A stretch of 64,000 nucleotides of DNA from DASRFR01 sp035651455 (GTDB lineage: Bacteria > Acidobacteriota > Terriglobia > Terriglobales > Acidobacteriaceae), in contig DASRFR010000059.1 in NCBI GenBank assembly GCA_035651455.1, positions 1 through 64,000 of the forward strand, given 5' to 3'. Under the pieces are notes generated by a model. The model saw only the letters and a list, made by a program, of their open reading frames with translations, did no database searches and was not told the DNA's origin. Positions 34,051 to 43,748 of this stretch are shown piece by piece. Within the stretch, counting starts at the first letter, position 1; every line of letters starts with the position of its first letter. A program made the translations under genes and the position numbers.

Positions 34051-34965
34051 CTAGGGCACTCGCGGCATGCCTTTGCGCGCAAGTTCCAAGGCTCCCTTTA
34101 CCGGTTCGATTACCGTGGAAAGCAGTCGAGTGCCCGGATATTCCGATCGAACACTATTGTAGAAAACCTGGCGCACTAACGCGGAGTGACGAAACACACC
34201 ACCGGACATGGCCAATGGGATGATCTGGGCATTCTCGAATAAGCGCCGGATCACAATCTTCGCGATATTGGCCAACTCGGCGCCAGCTTGCGCCAACACC
34301 GAGCGTGCGATGCCGTCTCCCGCGTCGGCGGCACCAAGTATCGTCGGAACAAGCGCGGAAAAGTCTGGCGGGGGCGTGGCGTTCGCGGTTCGAACCAGCT
34401 CTTCAATGGAAGAAGTTTTCCAGGCACTCAGGATGTCGCGCAGCAGCCTTGTATCTTCCTGTTCATCTTGGGCGCGCATCATAGCCGCAACCGCGGCCCG
34501 TCCGATCCAATGCCCCGAGCCTTCATCCGAAATGCTGAAGCCCCAGCCTCCGGCACGAGCGTTTTGCCCCGACACACTGCGACCATAGGCGATTGATCCC
34601 GTGCCGGCGATCACGACAGTGCCTACTCCATCCGCGAAGGCTGCGTACAGAGCGGTGACTGAATCGCCTGCGACCACCACCTCGCCGGAAACAATCTCGC
34701 CCAGAATACCCCGCACGATGTCGCTTATCTGTGATCTCCCCGCACCTGCGACTCCTATGCAAGTACGCGTCACCGAGCGCACATCTATTCCGGAGGCTGC
34801 GCAAGCCTGGCGTACGGCGTGCGTCAATGATGTACGGGCTTGTTGTTCCCCGACACGAACGATGTTGCTCCCGCCCGCTTCTGCGCTCGCCAAGGTCGAC
34901 GTCTCATCGCCGACGACGCAGATAGTCTTCGTACCGCCACCGTCAATCCCTAAAAAGACGCTCAC
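34051..34965 (-). CDS. BadF/BadG/BcrA/BcrD-family kinase (N-acetylglucosamine kinase-like)
   Basis: A 304-aa ASKHA-fold ATPase. Phosphate-1 loop FLGIDGGGTKTICVV at residues 4-18, phosphate-2/adenosine segments VVIAGTGSIAYGR and GGWGFSISDEGSGHWIGRAA, and a C-terminal MSGGVFR glycine motif. These are the signatures of the bacterial GlcNAc/glucosamine kinase branch; the other family branch (benzoyl-CoA reductase activase) would have a 4Fe-4S cysteine pair, which is absent. The start is GTG at 34963-34965 without a clear ribosome-binding site. A divergent cupin-plus-sodium-symporter unit next door hints at sugar use. Confidence 0.8.
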   Translation of the reverse strand: MSVFLGIDGGGTKTICVVGDETSTLASAEAGGSNIVRVGEQQARTSLTHAVRQACAASGIDVRSVTRTCIGVAGAGRSQISDIVRGILGEIVSGEVVVAGDSVTALYAAFADGVGTVVIAGTGSIAYGRSVSGQNARAGGWGFSISDEGSGHWIGRAAVAAMMRAQDEQEDTRLLRDILSAWKTSSIEELVRTANATPPPDFSALVPTILGAADAGDGIARSVLAQAGAELANIAKIVIRRLFENAQIIPLAMSGGVFRHSALVRQVFYNSVRSEYPGTRLLSTVIEPVKGALELARKGMPRVP

Positions 34966-35120
34966 GACGGTAGTTCTAACACAGGAACATAGCTCCCAGA
35001 TTGCTACACTGGTACACGCGAAAAAGACGCTCCCGCTTGGAACGCCTTCGTGTTGTTATGTGAAGCATTCCGTCCGGAACTCAGTGGGCGCGGGCGAGAA
35101 ATCCGTGTGAGGGAAACGCC

Positions 35121-35519
35121 ATGCGAGGCGAGGTTACGATTTTCGATTTGCCGGACCACGGCGATCTCCGCGGTCACAGTTTCACTCTTCCCGAACAAGT
35201 GCTGGAATTTGTCGGCGGAGTGCTCGACGTGCACGTCGCGTCCATGCTCGCCGGTGCTGTCCGCGGCAATCACTACCACCTGCGCCGCCGGGAAGCGATT
35301 GTGCTGGCGCACGAGGGAGACTGCTCAGTGCATTGGCAGAACGACGAAAACTCTGAAATACGCCATCGTCCGTTGCAGGGTGGCGGTTGCCAGGTTGTCC
35401 TGGTTCCACCAGGCGCCTCGCATGCTGTCCGGAACGATTCTGACCATACTTTGTGGCTTGTCGCTTATTCCTCACAGCCCTACGATCCGGTCGAGACCAT
35501 AGCCAGAAAGATAATCTGA
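35121..35519 (+). CDS. Small single-domain cupin
   Basis: A 132-aa RmlC-like cupin (beta-barrel). Metal-binding His motif in RGNHYHLRRREAIV, and the second motif in LVPPGASHAVRNDS. The set resembles the sugar-isomerase-like FdtA/WxcM or ectoine-synthase-like small cupins; the exact reaction cannot be assigned. GAGGGAAACGCC precedes the ATG. It is followed 7 bp later by a sodium-symporter gene, so the two form an operon. Confidence 0.75.
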   Translation: MRGEVTIFDLPDHGDLRGHSFTLPEQVLEFVGGVLDVHVASMLAGAVRGNHYHLRRREAIVLAHEGDCSVHWQNDENSEIRHRPLQGGGCQVVLVPPGASHAVRNDSDHTLWLVAYSSQPYDPVETIARKII

Positions 35520-35526
35520 CACCCGC

Positions 35527-36981
35527 ATGGCGCTTGACCATATCGATCTCGCAATAATTGCGGTCTATCTGGTCGGCATCACTCTTTTTGGCCTGCACTT
35601 TCGCCAGCGCCAGCGCTCCCTGCGGGACTACTTTCTGGCTGACCGGAACATTCCCTGGTGGGCGATCGCTCTGTCAATTGTAGCCGCGGAAACCAGCACA
35701 CTGACCATTATCAGCATTCCCGGTCTCGCCTATGACACGAACCTAACCTTCCTGCAGGTAGTGATGGGCTACGTCGTGGGCCGCGTGATCATCAGTTTTC
35801 TTCTGTTGCCGCACTACTTTCGCGGAGACCTTTACACCGCTTATCAGCTCATTGAGCGTCGCTTTGGCCCTCGACTCCGCTCGCTGACCGCCGGATTGTT
35901 TCTCCTCACCCGGGCCGCAGCAGAGGGGGTACGCGTGTATGCCGTCTCCATTGTGGTTGGTATCGCGATGGGCACCGGCGAAATTGCCTCGATCGCGATC
36001 ATCACGGTGCTCACACTTATCTACACCTTAGAAGGTGGGCTCGCGGCAGTCATTTGGACCGATGTGGTGCAGACCGTAATTTATGTCGGGGGGACGTTGG
36101 TCGGCCTGTTCACGATCTTGCACCTGGTTCCGGGTGGATGGATGGCTGTGCACTCGCTTGCTTCGCAGGCAGGAAAGTTGCAGGTATTCAACTTCGCTCC
36201 CAACTTCTGGCTGCCGTACACGTTCTGGTCCGGGGTCATAGGCGGCGCCTTTCTCACCACCGCTAGTCATGGCACGGATCAGCTCATCGTGCAGCGCTTG
36301 CTGGCAGCAAGGGATGAAAAACAGTCCGTTACCGCGTTGCTTTCGAGCGGGGTAGCCATTCTGTTCCAGTTCGCTTTGTTTTTGATCCTTGGCGTGATGC
36401 TTTGGGCGTACTACGCAGTTCCTTCCGGCCAATTTGGCAGCGCCGATCGTATCTATCCCACCTTCATCGTCAGCCGCATGCCGCACGGCATTTCCGGGCT
36501 CCTGATTGCGGCGATACTCGCTGCAGCGATGTCGAACCTGAGTGCGGCTCTCAATTCGTTATCTTCAAGTTCCGTGATTGATTTCTATCTGCAACACAAA
36601 CCGCAAACCAGCGAGCGGGTGCGAATGCGGCTTTCCCGTGTAGCGACCGTATTCTGGGCGGCAGTCCTCTTCGGACTGGCAATTCTCTCGCTGCACAAAG
36701 TGAGCCGGGTGATTGAGGTTGGACTGCAGATTGCGTCCGTTGCCCAGGGACCCATGCTGGGCGTATTCCTGCTTGGAGTGCTCACGCGAAAGGCCAGCGA
36801 AAAAGGTGCCACGCTGGGAATGTTCTGCGGATTCATCACCAATCTTTATCTGTGGCTTGCAACCCACGTCCCCTGGACGTGGTACGTGATGCTTGGATCC
36901 CTGATCACCTTCGGCGTGGGATATTCGGCGTCCTTAGTGCTCTCTGCCGACCAGGCGCCAAGAAAGGCGGCTGAGCTGTAA
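35527..36981 (+). CDS. Sodium:solute symporter (SSS family)
   Basis: A 484-aa integral membrane transporter with about 13 helices. Typical SSS features: the N-terminal short helix DLAIIAVYLVGITLFG, RSLRDYFLADRNIPWWAIALSIVAAETSTLT (the xTST sodium-site motif of helix 1), and ATSHGTDQLIVQRLLAARDEK. It takes up a small solute with Na+; the substrate (sugar, polyol or other) is not determinable. Co-transcribed with the cupin. Confidence 0.9.
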   Translation: MALDHIDLAIIAVYLVGITLFGLHFRQRQRSLRDYFLADRNIPWWAIALSIVAAETSTLTIISIPGLAYDTNLTFLQVVMGYVVGRVIISFLLLPHYFRGDLYTAYQLIERRFGPRLRSLTAGLFLLTRAAAEGVRVYAVSIVVGIAMGTGEIASIAIITVLTLIYTLEGGLAAVIWTDVVQTVIYVGGTLVGLFTILHLVPGGWMAVHSLASQAGKLQVFNFAPNFWLPYTFWSGVIGGAFLTTASHGTDQLIVQRLLAARDEKQSVTALLSSGVAILFQFALFLILGVMLWAYYAVPSGQFGSADRIYPTFIVSRMPHGISGLLIAAILAAAMSNLSAALNSLSSSSVIDFYLQHKPQTSERVRMRLSRVATVFWAAVLFGLAILSLHKVSRVIEVGLQIASVAQGPMLGVFLLGVLTRKASEKGATLGMFCGFITNLYLWLATHVPWTWYVMLGSLITFGVGYSASLVLSADQAPRKAAEL

Positions 36982-37074
36982 CGCCCTACGCTTAGCCCCC
37001 TGGAGGCTGCTCTGAGACTCGCTTGCCGTGTCATCGAACAGCGCCAACATCACCCTGTATACTTTCCCAACCTC

Positions 37075-38466
37075 ATGGGGTCTTCTCATCGGCTAGCGAC
37101 CGCAACCCGACCAGAACTGGCCCGCGATCTGCGCGTCAGTCACGCGATAGCGGTAGTGGTCGGTACCATCATCGGCAGCGGAATCTTCCTCGTCCCGACA
37201 GAGATGATGCAGGCCGTGGGTTCTGCCAAGTTGGTCTACCTGGCGTGGATCGTCGGTGGGCTGCTTTCTTTTTTCGGGGCGCTTACCTACGCGGAGCTCG
37301 GCGCGATGAAGCCCCAGGCCGGAGGCGAATACGTGTACGTACGCGACGCGTACGGGCCACTCGCCGGATTTCTCTATGCCTGGACCTGGTTCATCATCGC
37401 CAAACCGGCATCTATCGCGACCGTCACAACCGGACTCGTCCGCGTTCTCGGAACTTTCCCCAGCCTGTCCTTCTTTTCGAAAAACATTGCCAGCGCTCTC
37501 CTGCCGGTCAGCTATGGACAGTTAGTCGCGATTGCCGCCACCATTTTGATTTCTTGGTTGAATTACGTTGGGATCAAAAAAGCCGGCGAGTTTCAACTGA
37601 TCTTCACCATCCTGAAAGTCGGCATCATTCTGAGTATCGCGGGGATTGGCTTCAGTTATACGGCCGGCAGCTGGAGCCACTTTGCGGGCATCTACGCAGG
37701 AGCTCAAGGCGGCATGGCGGGATTCTTTGCCGCACTGGTCGCCGCGCTCTGGGCCTACGACGGTTGGAACGATCTCAATATGGTCGCGGGAGAGATTCGC
37801 GATCCTGAGCGCAGCATTCCCATTGCACTGATCCTGGGAGTCGCCATCGTGGGCGCGCTTTACATGCTGTTGAATGCGGCGGTTCAATACGTACTACCAG
37901 CGGCGGCGATTGCTGCATCGCCTCGCCCGGCATCCGATGCTACCGGCTTGGTGCTGGGAGTGGTGGGGGCGAGCATAGTTTCAGCGGGCATGGCGCTGTC
38001 GATGCTCGTCACCCTGAATGGCACAACCATGAGTGGGGCGCGCGTACCTTTTGCCGTAGCGCGCGACGGTTATTTCTTTCGCGCTCTGGCGCAAGTGCAC
38101 CCGAGATTTCACACACCGTCGATCGCGATTGTCGTCCAGGCTCTTCTCTCAATCGCCCTCTTGCTTCTGGGGGGAAACTTTCGCCAGCTGTTCTCGCTCG
38201 CCATTTTCTCCGAGTGGCTTTTCTACATGATCGCCGGCAGCAGCGTGTTCGTCTTTCGTAACCGAGAGCCAAATGCCGCGCGACCATACCGGGTTTGGGG
38301 ATATCCCTGGATTCCAGGCCTGTTCGTTCTAGCTTCTGCGGTGCTGCTCTACTACACGTTTACCGATAATTTACGGAATTCAGCCCTGGGTGTACTGGTT
38401 ATCCTCGCCGGAGTACCTCTATTTTGGTATTTTGCCCGCAAACATCCCGGCTCGGACATGCAGTAG
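37075..38466 (+). CDS. Amino-acid/polyamine permease (APC superfamily)
   Basis: A 463-aa membrane protein with 12 predicted helices. The first helix has VVGTIIGSGIFLVP, the helix-1 break of APC amino-acid transporters, and helix 3 onward shows GGEYVYVRDAYGPLAGFLYAW. A YDGWND element in the sixth helix region is like the LAT/CAT branch. The direction of transport (uptake or exchange) is unknown. It starts at ATG 37075 and stands alone between the symporter and the TonB-like gene, with 93 bp upstream. Confidence 0.88.
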   Translation: MGSSHRLATATRPELARDLRVSHAIAVVVGTIIGSGIFLVPTEMMQAVGSAKLVYLAWIVGGLLSFFGALTYAELGAMKPQAGGEYVYVRDAYGPLAGFLYAWTWFIIAKPASIATVTTGLVRVLGTFPSLSFFSKNIASALLPVSYGQLVAIAATILISWLNYVGIKKAGEFQLIFTILKVGIILSIAGIGFSYTAGSWSHFAGIYAGAQGGMAGFFAALVAALWAYDGWNDLNMVAGEIRDPERSIPIALILGVAIVGALYMLLNAAVQYVLPAAAIAASPRPASDATGLVLGVVGASIVSAGMALSMLVTLNGTTMSGARVPFAVARDGYFFRALAQVHPRFHTPSIAIVVQALLSIALLLLGGNFRQLFSLAIFSEWLFYMIAGSSVFVFRNREPNAARPYRVWGYPWIPGLFVLASAVLLYYTFTDNLRNSALGVLVILAGVPLFWYFARKHPGSDMQ

Positions 38467-38629
38467 CAGTTAAGTACCTCCCACTTTGGGGCTATTTCCC
38501 AGTTCTGCCCTTGCTCGTTACCATCGGACATGAGCGCCTGACACGTTCCCCCTCTGCTCATTCTCCCCTAACTTAAAGCTTCCAACCCGCGCTCATTCTC
38601 CGAGTTCGGGTTCCCCTTGGAGTCAATGC

Positions 38630-39667
38630 ATGGCTATGCCTAATTTTCAGCTCGGCCTTTTGCCGGAGCGCAAGATGGACTGGCGCACCTTCGCCACCAG
38701 CTATGGCCTGGAAGTCCTGCTCGTGCTGCTTCTGATCAATGTCGGGCTGCTGGTGCCGGATCGATTGGAGCTCTCGCGGCAGTACCACATCACCGAATTG
38801 ATTCCCATGCCTGCCCTGCGCTCCGAGCCTTACAAGCCGCCGCCGCAAATACAGCATCCCAGGCTTTTGCCTCCAGCACCGCTTACCGCGCCCAAGTTGA
38901 CAGTTCCGCAGGAAGTGCGGGCCCCCCGCACCCAGGAGCCGGTGACGGCGCCCGAGCCGCCCAAGGTTGCGCTTAACAATTTCATGCCCGCTGTCTTGAA
39001 AGTGCCGGGAGGCGCGCGGCCCGTACAAATCGTGCACACGGGTGAATTCGGCAGTTCAGCCACGCCCACCGTGAACCTTCCAGTGCAGAAGGTGCAAACC
39101 GGAGGCTTCGGAGATCCCAATAGCCTGCCCGGGCAGGGCAAGCCTGGAGCGCACCTGGTCGCAGCCAATACAGGATCATTCGATCTGCCGAGCGGCCCTG
39201 GTCAGGGCAATGGCTCTGGTGGAAGTCGCGGAGTCAAGGGCACCATCGCCAGTGCGGGATTTGGAAATGGTATTGCGCAAGCTGGAAACGGCGACGGCCG
39301 CAGCAACGGGCGAGGTGTGAGCACGGGTGGATTCGGCGCCCAGGAAGTGGCGCAAGGGGGCATGAAGCCTCAGCCGCAAGTCAGCAGCGGTCCGCCAACT
39401 ACACCGGTCGAGATCACCTTCAAGCCCAACCCGACATACACGCAAGAAGCGCGCGACCTGAAACTTGAAGGAGAAGTTTTGCTTGAAGTCATGTTCGACG
39501 CGGACGGCCGCTTGCACGTAAGCCGGGTAGTTCGTGGCCTGGGTCACGGACTCGACGAAGCCGCTATCGCCGCCGCCAACAAGATGCGTTTCAAACCAGC
39601 ATTACGGAATGGGCAGCCGGTTGATTCGAGCGCCATTGTTCACGTCGTGTTCCAACTGGCGTACTGA
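38630..39667 (+). CDS. TonB-family energy-transducing protein
   Basis: A 345-aa protein. One transmembrane helix at about residues 22-42 (YGLEVLLVLLLINVGLLV), a long proline-rich periplasmic spacer (PYKPPPQIQHPRLLPPAP) with several GGFG-type repeats, and a C-terminal TonB domain (PNPTYTQEARDLKLEGEVLLEVMFDADGRL ... AAIAAANKMRFKPALRNGQPVDSSAIVHVVFQ). GGAG lies 7 nt before the ATG. No ExbB/ExbD is adjacent. It precedes an M48 peptidase gene by 18 bp, so the two are probably one operon. Confidence 0.88.
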   Translation: MAMPNFQLGLLPERKMDWRTFATSYGLEVLLVLLLINVGLLVPDRLELSRQYHITELIPMPALRSEPYKPPPQIQHPRLLPPAPLTAPKLTVPQEVRAPRTQEPVTAPEPPKVALNNFMPAVLKVPGGARPVQIVHTGEFGSSATPTVNLPVQKVQTGGFGDPNSLPGQGKPGAHLVAANTGSFDLPSGPGQGNGSGGSRGVKGTIASAGFGNGIAQAGNGDGRSNGRGVSTGGFGAQEVAQGGMKPQPQVSSGPPTTPVEITFKPNPTYTQEARDLKLEGEVLLEVMFDADGRLHVSRVVRGLGHGLDEAAIAAANKMRFKPALRNGQPVDSSAIVHVVFQLAY

Positions 39668-39685
39668 GAGGGACGGGAGAAAGTT

Positions 39686-41494
39686 ATGCGTATAGCAATT
39701 TGCATTCTGAGCGGGTCTCTGCTGTTTTCCTCAGCTCTTTCGGCACAGCAGATGACCGAATCGGCAGCTCCGGTTCTGTCGGCACAATCTTCGCCGATGC
39801 CGCAGTTAGCCGGATCGCAACCGACAATGCCGACCCTGCAGACCGCGCAGATGGCTGACGTTAAAAAACCAGCAGCCATGGCGCCTTCGGCTAGCATGCC
39901 GGTGCCCGCCACCATGGACCAGGTGGTCGACCGCGTGGTCCTGCGCGAGCATGGCCTGATCAAGATGCTCTCGACCCGCACTCCCGTCGTTGAGACCTAC
40001 TTGCAGAACCTGACCCTTGACCCGCAGCTCGGTCCGGTTCCCAAGGACGACCGCTACTTCCTGGGAAGAATGGACCTGGGCGAAACCATTGATCGCAAAG
40101 ACTACTTGCAGGACCAGAGCATGGAAAAGCATCTCCTCGGCGGCTTTTCGAAAATGTTCAAGATGACCTATCAGCCGCTGGGCTTTTCGTGGATGATCTT
40201 TGCCGACCACCAGGACTTTGATCGCGCGCACTACGATTTCAAATTCGTGCATCGCGAATTTCTCGGCGACATTCGCTGTCTGGTTTTCGATGTCACCCCC
40301 AAGAAGGACGCGGGAAGAGGCCGCTTTCTCGGACGCATCTGGGTCGAAGATCAGGACTTCAATATCGTCCGCCTGAATGGCACCTACGCACCGCGCCCGC
40401 GGAATTCGTTCTTCTTCCACATGGACAGCTGGCGCCTCAACCTGGTGCCTGGATATTGGGTCCCCGCATACATTTACAGCGAAGAAGGGGACTTCAGCGC
40501 TGGTGCTAAGAACCGCTTCGCGTTCAAGGCGCAGAGCCGGATATGGGGCTACAACCTGAAGAAGCAAGGCAAGGACGACGAACTCACGCAAATTCGTGTG
40601 GATGAAGTCAAAGACGAGAGCCCTACGGCCCAGGATGCTTCTCCGCTGCAAGCTCTGCGGCAGTGGCAGCAACAGGCGGAGGACAACGTGGTCGAACGCC
40701 TCCAGGATGCGGGCTTGCTGGCTCCGGAAGGTGAAGTCGACAAGGTCCTGCAGACCGTGGTCAATAATTTGCAGGTCACCAATAACATCGAATTGCCGCG
40801 ACCCCTGCGCACGCGCGTGCTGCTCACATCGCCTCTGGAAACCTTCAGCGTGGGCAATACGATCGTGATCAGCCGCGGCCTTATCGACGTGCTACCCGAC
40901 GAGTCCAGCCTGGCCATGGTCCTTTCGCATGAACTCGCGCACATTGTGCTGGGACACAATCTGGGCAGCAAATACGCGTTCAACGACCGTATGCTGTTCT
41001 CCGACGAATACACGTACGAAAACCTCGGCTTCAAACACATTCCAGAAGAAGAAACTGCGGCGGATAAGAAGGCTATCGACTTGCTGAAGAACTCGCCTTA
41101 CGCGCAGAAGTTGCCCGCAGCGGGACTCTTCCTGCGAGCGTTGCAGGAACGTGCGCCGGCGCTTGCCGCATTGCTCACTGCTCACCTCGGCAACAATATG
41201 GCAGAGTCCGGACAGGTTACGCGGCTGGCTGCGCTGATCCAGTCAGCGCCCGCTCTAGACCCTAACAAGCTCGACCAGATTGCCGCCCTGCCTCTGGGAG
41301 GACGGGTGAAGATGAATCCCTGGGACGATCGGGTGGAGTTGATCAAAAGCCAACCGGTCGCCATCACCTCGGCGCGTGACAAGATGCCGTTTGAAGTGAC
41401 GCCATTTTTCCCGCGCTTGAACCGCATGAGCGATGGCGGGGCGAATGGCAACGGCACCACCACAGCGGCCGTGAACACCACTCCCAACAATTAG
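39686..41494 (+). CDS. Secreted M48-family metallopeptidase
   Basis: A 602-aa exported protein. The signal peptide ends LSAQQ (about residue 21). An uncharacterised N-terminal part of about 330 residues (VLREHGLIKMLSTRTPVVETYLQNL ... HREFLGDIRCLVFDVTPKKDAGRGRFLGRIWVEDQD) precedes the peptidase domain, with SHELAHIVLGH giving HELAH at about 415-419 and the third-ligand Glu in EEETAADKKAIDLL (about 455). GGGAG precedes the ATG. It shares a transcript with the TonB-like gene; periplasmic proteolysis or outer-membrane quality control is inferred from family members such as BepA. Confidence 0.88.
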   Translation: MRIAICILSGSLLFSSALSAQQMTESAAPVLSAQSSPMPQLAGSQPTMPTLQTAQMADVKKPAAMAPSASMPVPATMDQVVDRVVLREHGLIKMLSTRTPVVETYLQNLTLDPQLGPVPKDDRYFLGRMDLGETIDRKDYLQDQSMEKHLLGGFSKMFKMTYQPLGFSWMIFADHQDFDRAHYDFKFVHREFLGDIRCLVFDVTPKKDAGRGRFLGRIWVEDQDFNIVRLNGTYAPRPRNSFFFHMDSWRLNLVPGYWVPAYIYSEEGDFSAGAKNRFAFKAQSRIWGYNLKKQGKDDELTQIRVDEVKDESPTAQDASPLQALRQWQQQAEDNVVERLQDAGLLAPEGEVDKVLQTVVNNLQVTNNIELPRPLRTRVLLTSPLETFSVGNTIVISRGLIDVLPDESSLAMVLSHELAHIVLGHNLGSKYAFNDRMLFSDEYTYENLGFKHIPEEETAADKKAIDLLKNSPYAQKLPAAGLFLRALQERAPALAALLTAHLGNNMAESGQVTRLAALIQSAPALDPNKLDQIAALPLGGRVKMNPWDDRVELIKSQPVAITSARDKMPFEVTPFFPRLNRMSDGGANGNGTTTAAVNTTPNN

Positions 41495-41523
41495 AAGATC
41501 TTGGACGAGACCGCAGGAAATAC

Positions 41524-41560
41524 AGGCCGGAGCCGGAAGCAATTCCGGTATTCCCGGCCT
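41524..41560. other. Nested hairpin with GCAA tetraloop
   Basis: GGCCGG-AG-CCGGAA-GCAA-TTCCGG-TATTC-CCGGCC between two convergent genes. No T-tract; a possible processing or transcription-collision element. Confidence 0.5.
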
Positions 41561-41636
41561 ATGTGCATACGGCACGTCTCATGTCGGGACACAGCATGGC
41601 AAGCAATACGTTGCTGCTCGACAAACTACTCCTGAC

Positions 41637-43571
41637 CTATCGCGTCTGCGGCTTATCCGCATGCTCCAGGTAATCGGGATCGTCCTCTTCATCTATGTGC
41701 GTGGGTTGCTCCGTCGCAGGCATGATCATGGGAATTTGGCCTGCATTGATGCCCGTACCCACTGTCCTGACCTGCTGAGGGCTCGAGGGGTCGCTGTCCG
41801 TCACGTTGATCTGTCCCCAGCGAGGACCCACGGCAGTGGGGGTGAACGACACCGTTATCGTGCAGCTGGCCGACGCTGCCAAACTTGTAGGACAGTTATT
41901 CGTCTGCCCGAAATCCGATCCAACCGACGAGATGGACGTAATGTTCAGGGGTTTCGTGTCGGTGTTGATCATCTCGAACGTCTGTGTCGCCGTGGTACCG
42001 ATCACCTGCGACTGCTGAAAATTTACGCGCCAGTTTGACATTCTGACAGTCGAACCGATGCCTGAGGCAACAATGGTTTGCGGGCTCGTGGGATCACTAT
42101 CGCTAACGGAAACGACCGCACTGGCTGGACCGAGACTGGTTGGGCTGAATTTCACAGAAATCGTACAGCTCGCTTGCGGGCTGATGATCGAGCCTTCGCA
42201 TCCGGACGCTGTGAACGCTCCGAGTGGTGACACCTGAATATTGGTGACTTTGATGGAGTAGGCTCTGGAATTGAACAGGCTCACCTTATTACTTAGGGCG
42301 GTGTTCAGCAGCTGCCCGCCAAAATGGGTGCTGGAATTGACCAGCGGGCAAGTGTGCGGCTTCAGCACTAACGGTGGTAAGGGCACCTGGTGGAAATCGA
42401 AACTGTCGAACATGTCATTCGCAGTGACATCGCGCGTCCCCATGGGTGGAATATGGAATACCTCCTCCATGGTCTTGAGCACGCTGCCAAATTCATACAC
42501 CACATCGTGAGCCACATATCCCCGCTTGGCCCAGGGCGAAATGATCAGCATGGGAACGCGTGGGCCTAAGCCGTAGAAATCGACCTGCGGAGGCGGCACA
42601 TGATCGTAGAACCCGCCAAAATCATCCCAGGTAAGAAAGATTGCGGTGCTGTTCCAATCCGGACCTTGCATGATGGCGTTGATCTGCTGCACCGTCCAAT
42701 TCTCTCCAAAGCATGTGGAATTCGGAGGGTGCTCGTTCGCCAAGCCGGTCACAAGCCAGCTCACCGCCGGCAGATTTCCGGCAAGCGCGTCGGCAATGAA
42801 TTGAGTATCAGGTACAACTTTAGTGGTCCAGTCGGCCCCGTAGCGAATGTGGTTGACATTGTTGTACACGGAGTACATGTAGCCGCGATTGCCATAGCTC
42901 GGTGCGTAATACTTCCAGCTCACCCCCGCACCATCCATCTGATCGCCCAGGGTGAGAAAGTCCCAGCACGGAAATTGGTAGCTTACATTTCCGCTCGTGT
43001 CCATCATCTCCACGCTCAGGTTGACCGTGCTGTCGCATCCCCAGGAAGCCCCGGGTGTCGCCACGGTCGGCACTCCCACATCGCCATACGCTGAGCCCGC
43101 GATGGTGTACAGGTGATTGGGCAGGCTGGGACCGTGCTGTGAGGAAAAGGTTCGGTCGGAAATGACAAAGTTCTTTGCGTACGCAAAATAATTTGGAATG
43201 TCCCGTTCGCTCAATTGCGTATATGCGAGATAGTCGCCGTTCACATTGGCTTCGTAATTGAGATCGAAAAGATCCATCTTTCCGCCATCGATCACCTCCA
43301 GGGCGGAATACCAGTCATGGCCAATGGTGCGAACCGTGTCGCCCATATGTCCGAGTGCGATTCTCTGTCCGGTAGAGATTAGGCCCGTGGTGGCGCCATC
43401 GGCCCCTTTATATGTGCCGAAGTAGTTGTCGTAGCTGCGATTCTCTTTGACAATAAACACGATGTGCTTGATGGGATTCGTGCCCTGGCCGAAAGCGAAG
43501 GTCGAAAGCAGCATTACCCCGAATACGCGAAGCAGTACGCGCTTTGTGGCAAGACATCTTGGTCTGCCCAT
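41637..43571 (-). CDS. Secreted phosphoesterase (phospholipase C/acid phosphatase-like) with two Ig-like domains
   Basis: A 644-aa exported enzyme. Signal peptide MGRPRCLATKRVLLRVFGVM..FAFG, then the phosphoesterase domain typical of AcpA/PlcN relatives: HIVFIVKENRSYDNYFGTY with the nucleophile region, SSQHGPSLPNHLYTIAGSAYG, WDDFGGFYDHVPPPQVDFYGLGPRVPMLIISPWAKRGYV and the FGSVLKTMEEVFHIPPMG segment. From residue 430 two choice-of-anchor/HYDIN-like Ig domains follow (VSDSDPTSPQTI, VTDSDPSSPQQV). ATG 43569-43571 is preferred because it opens a good signal peptide; an ATG at 43652 would add 27 residues. Hydrolysis of phospholipid or phosphomonoester is inferred. Confidence 0.88.
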   Translation of the reverse strand: MGRPRCLATKRVLLRVFGVMLLSTFAFGQGTNPIKHIVFIVKENRSYDNYFGTYKGADGATTGLISTGQRIALGHMGDTVRTIGHDWYSALEVIDGGKMDLFDLNYEANVNGDYLAYTQLSERDIPNYFAYAKNFVISDRTFSSQHGPSLPNHLYTIAGSAYGDVGVPTVATPGASWGCDSTVNLSVEMMDTSGNVSYQFPCWDFLTLGDQMDGAGVSWKYYAPSYGNRGYMYSVYNNVNHIRYGADWTTKVVPDTQFIADALAGNLPAVSWLVTGLANEHPPNSTCFGENWTVQQINAIMQGPDWNSTAIFLTWDDFGGFYDHVPPPQVDFYGLGPRVPMLIISPWAKRGYVAHDVVYEFGSVLKTMEEVFHIPPMGTRDVTANDMFDSFDFHQVPLPPLVLKPHTCPLVNSSTHFGGQLLNTALSNKVSLFNSRAYSIKVTNIQVSPLGAFTASGCEGSIISPQASCTISVKFSPTSLGPASAVVSVSDSDPTSPQTIVASGIGSTVRMSNWRVNFQQSQVIGTTATQTFEMINTDTKPLNITSISSVGSDFGQTNNCPTSLAASASCTITVSFTPTAVGPRWGQINVTDSDPSSPQQVRTVGTGINAGQIPMIMPATEQPTHIDEEDDPDYLEHADKPQTR

Positions 43572-43670
43572 TTTCTTGTTTTTGGTCCGTAGGTTTTTGG
43601 CTGGAATTTCAGGTGGTCCAGCCTGAGATGGGAAGGATCGAATGTGTAACATGGCGCGCGAGGCTTAGGA

Positions 43671-43700
43671 GTTTTACATCGCTTTACTCAATCAGGTCAA
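43671..43700 (-). promoter_or_regulatory. Sigma70-like promoter of the phosphoesterase gene
   Basis: TTGACC (43695-43700), 18-nt spacer, TAAAAC (43671-43676) on the minus strand. The predicted start is around 43664. Confidence 0.5.
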
Positions 43701-43748
43701 TACATAACTCAGAAAAGCTGGCTTCGAGGGAATGCTAGACTCTCCTCA

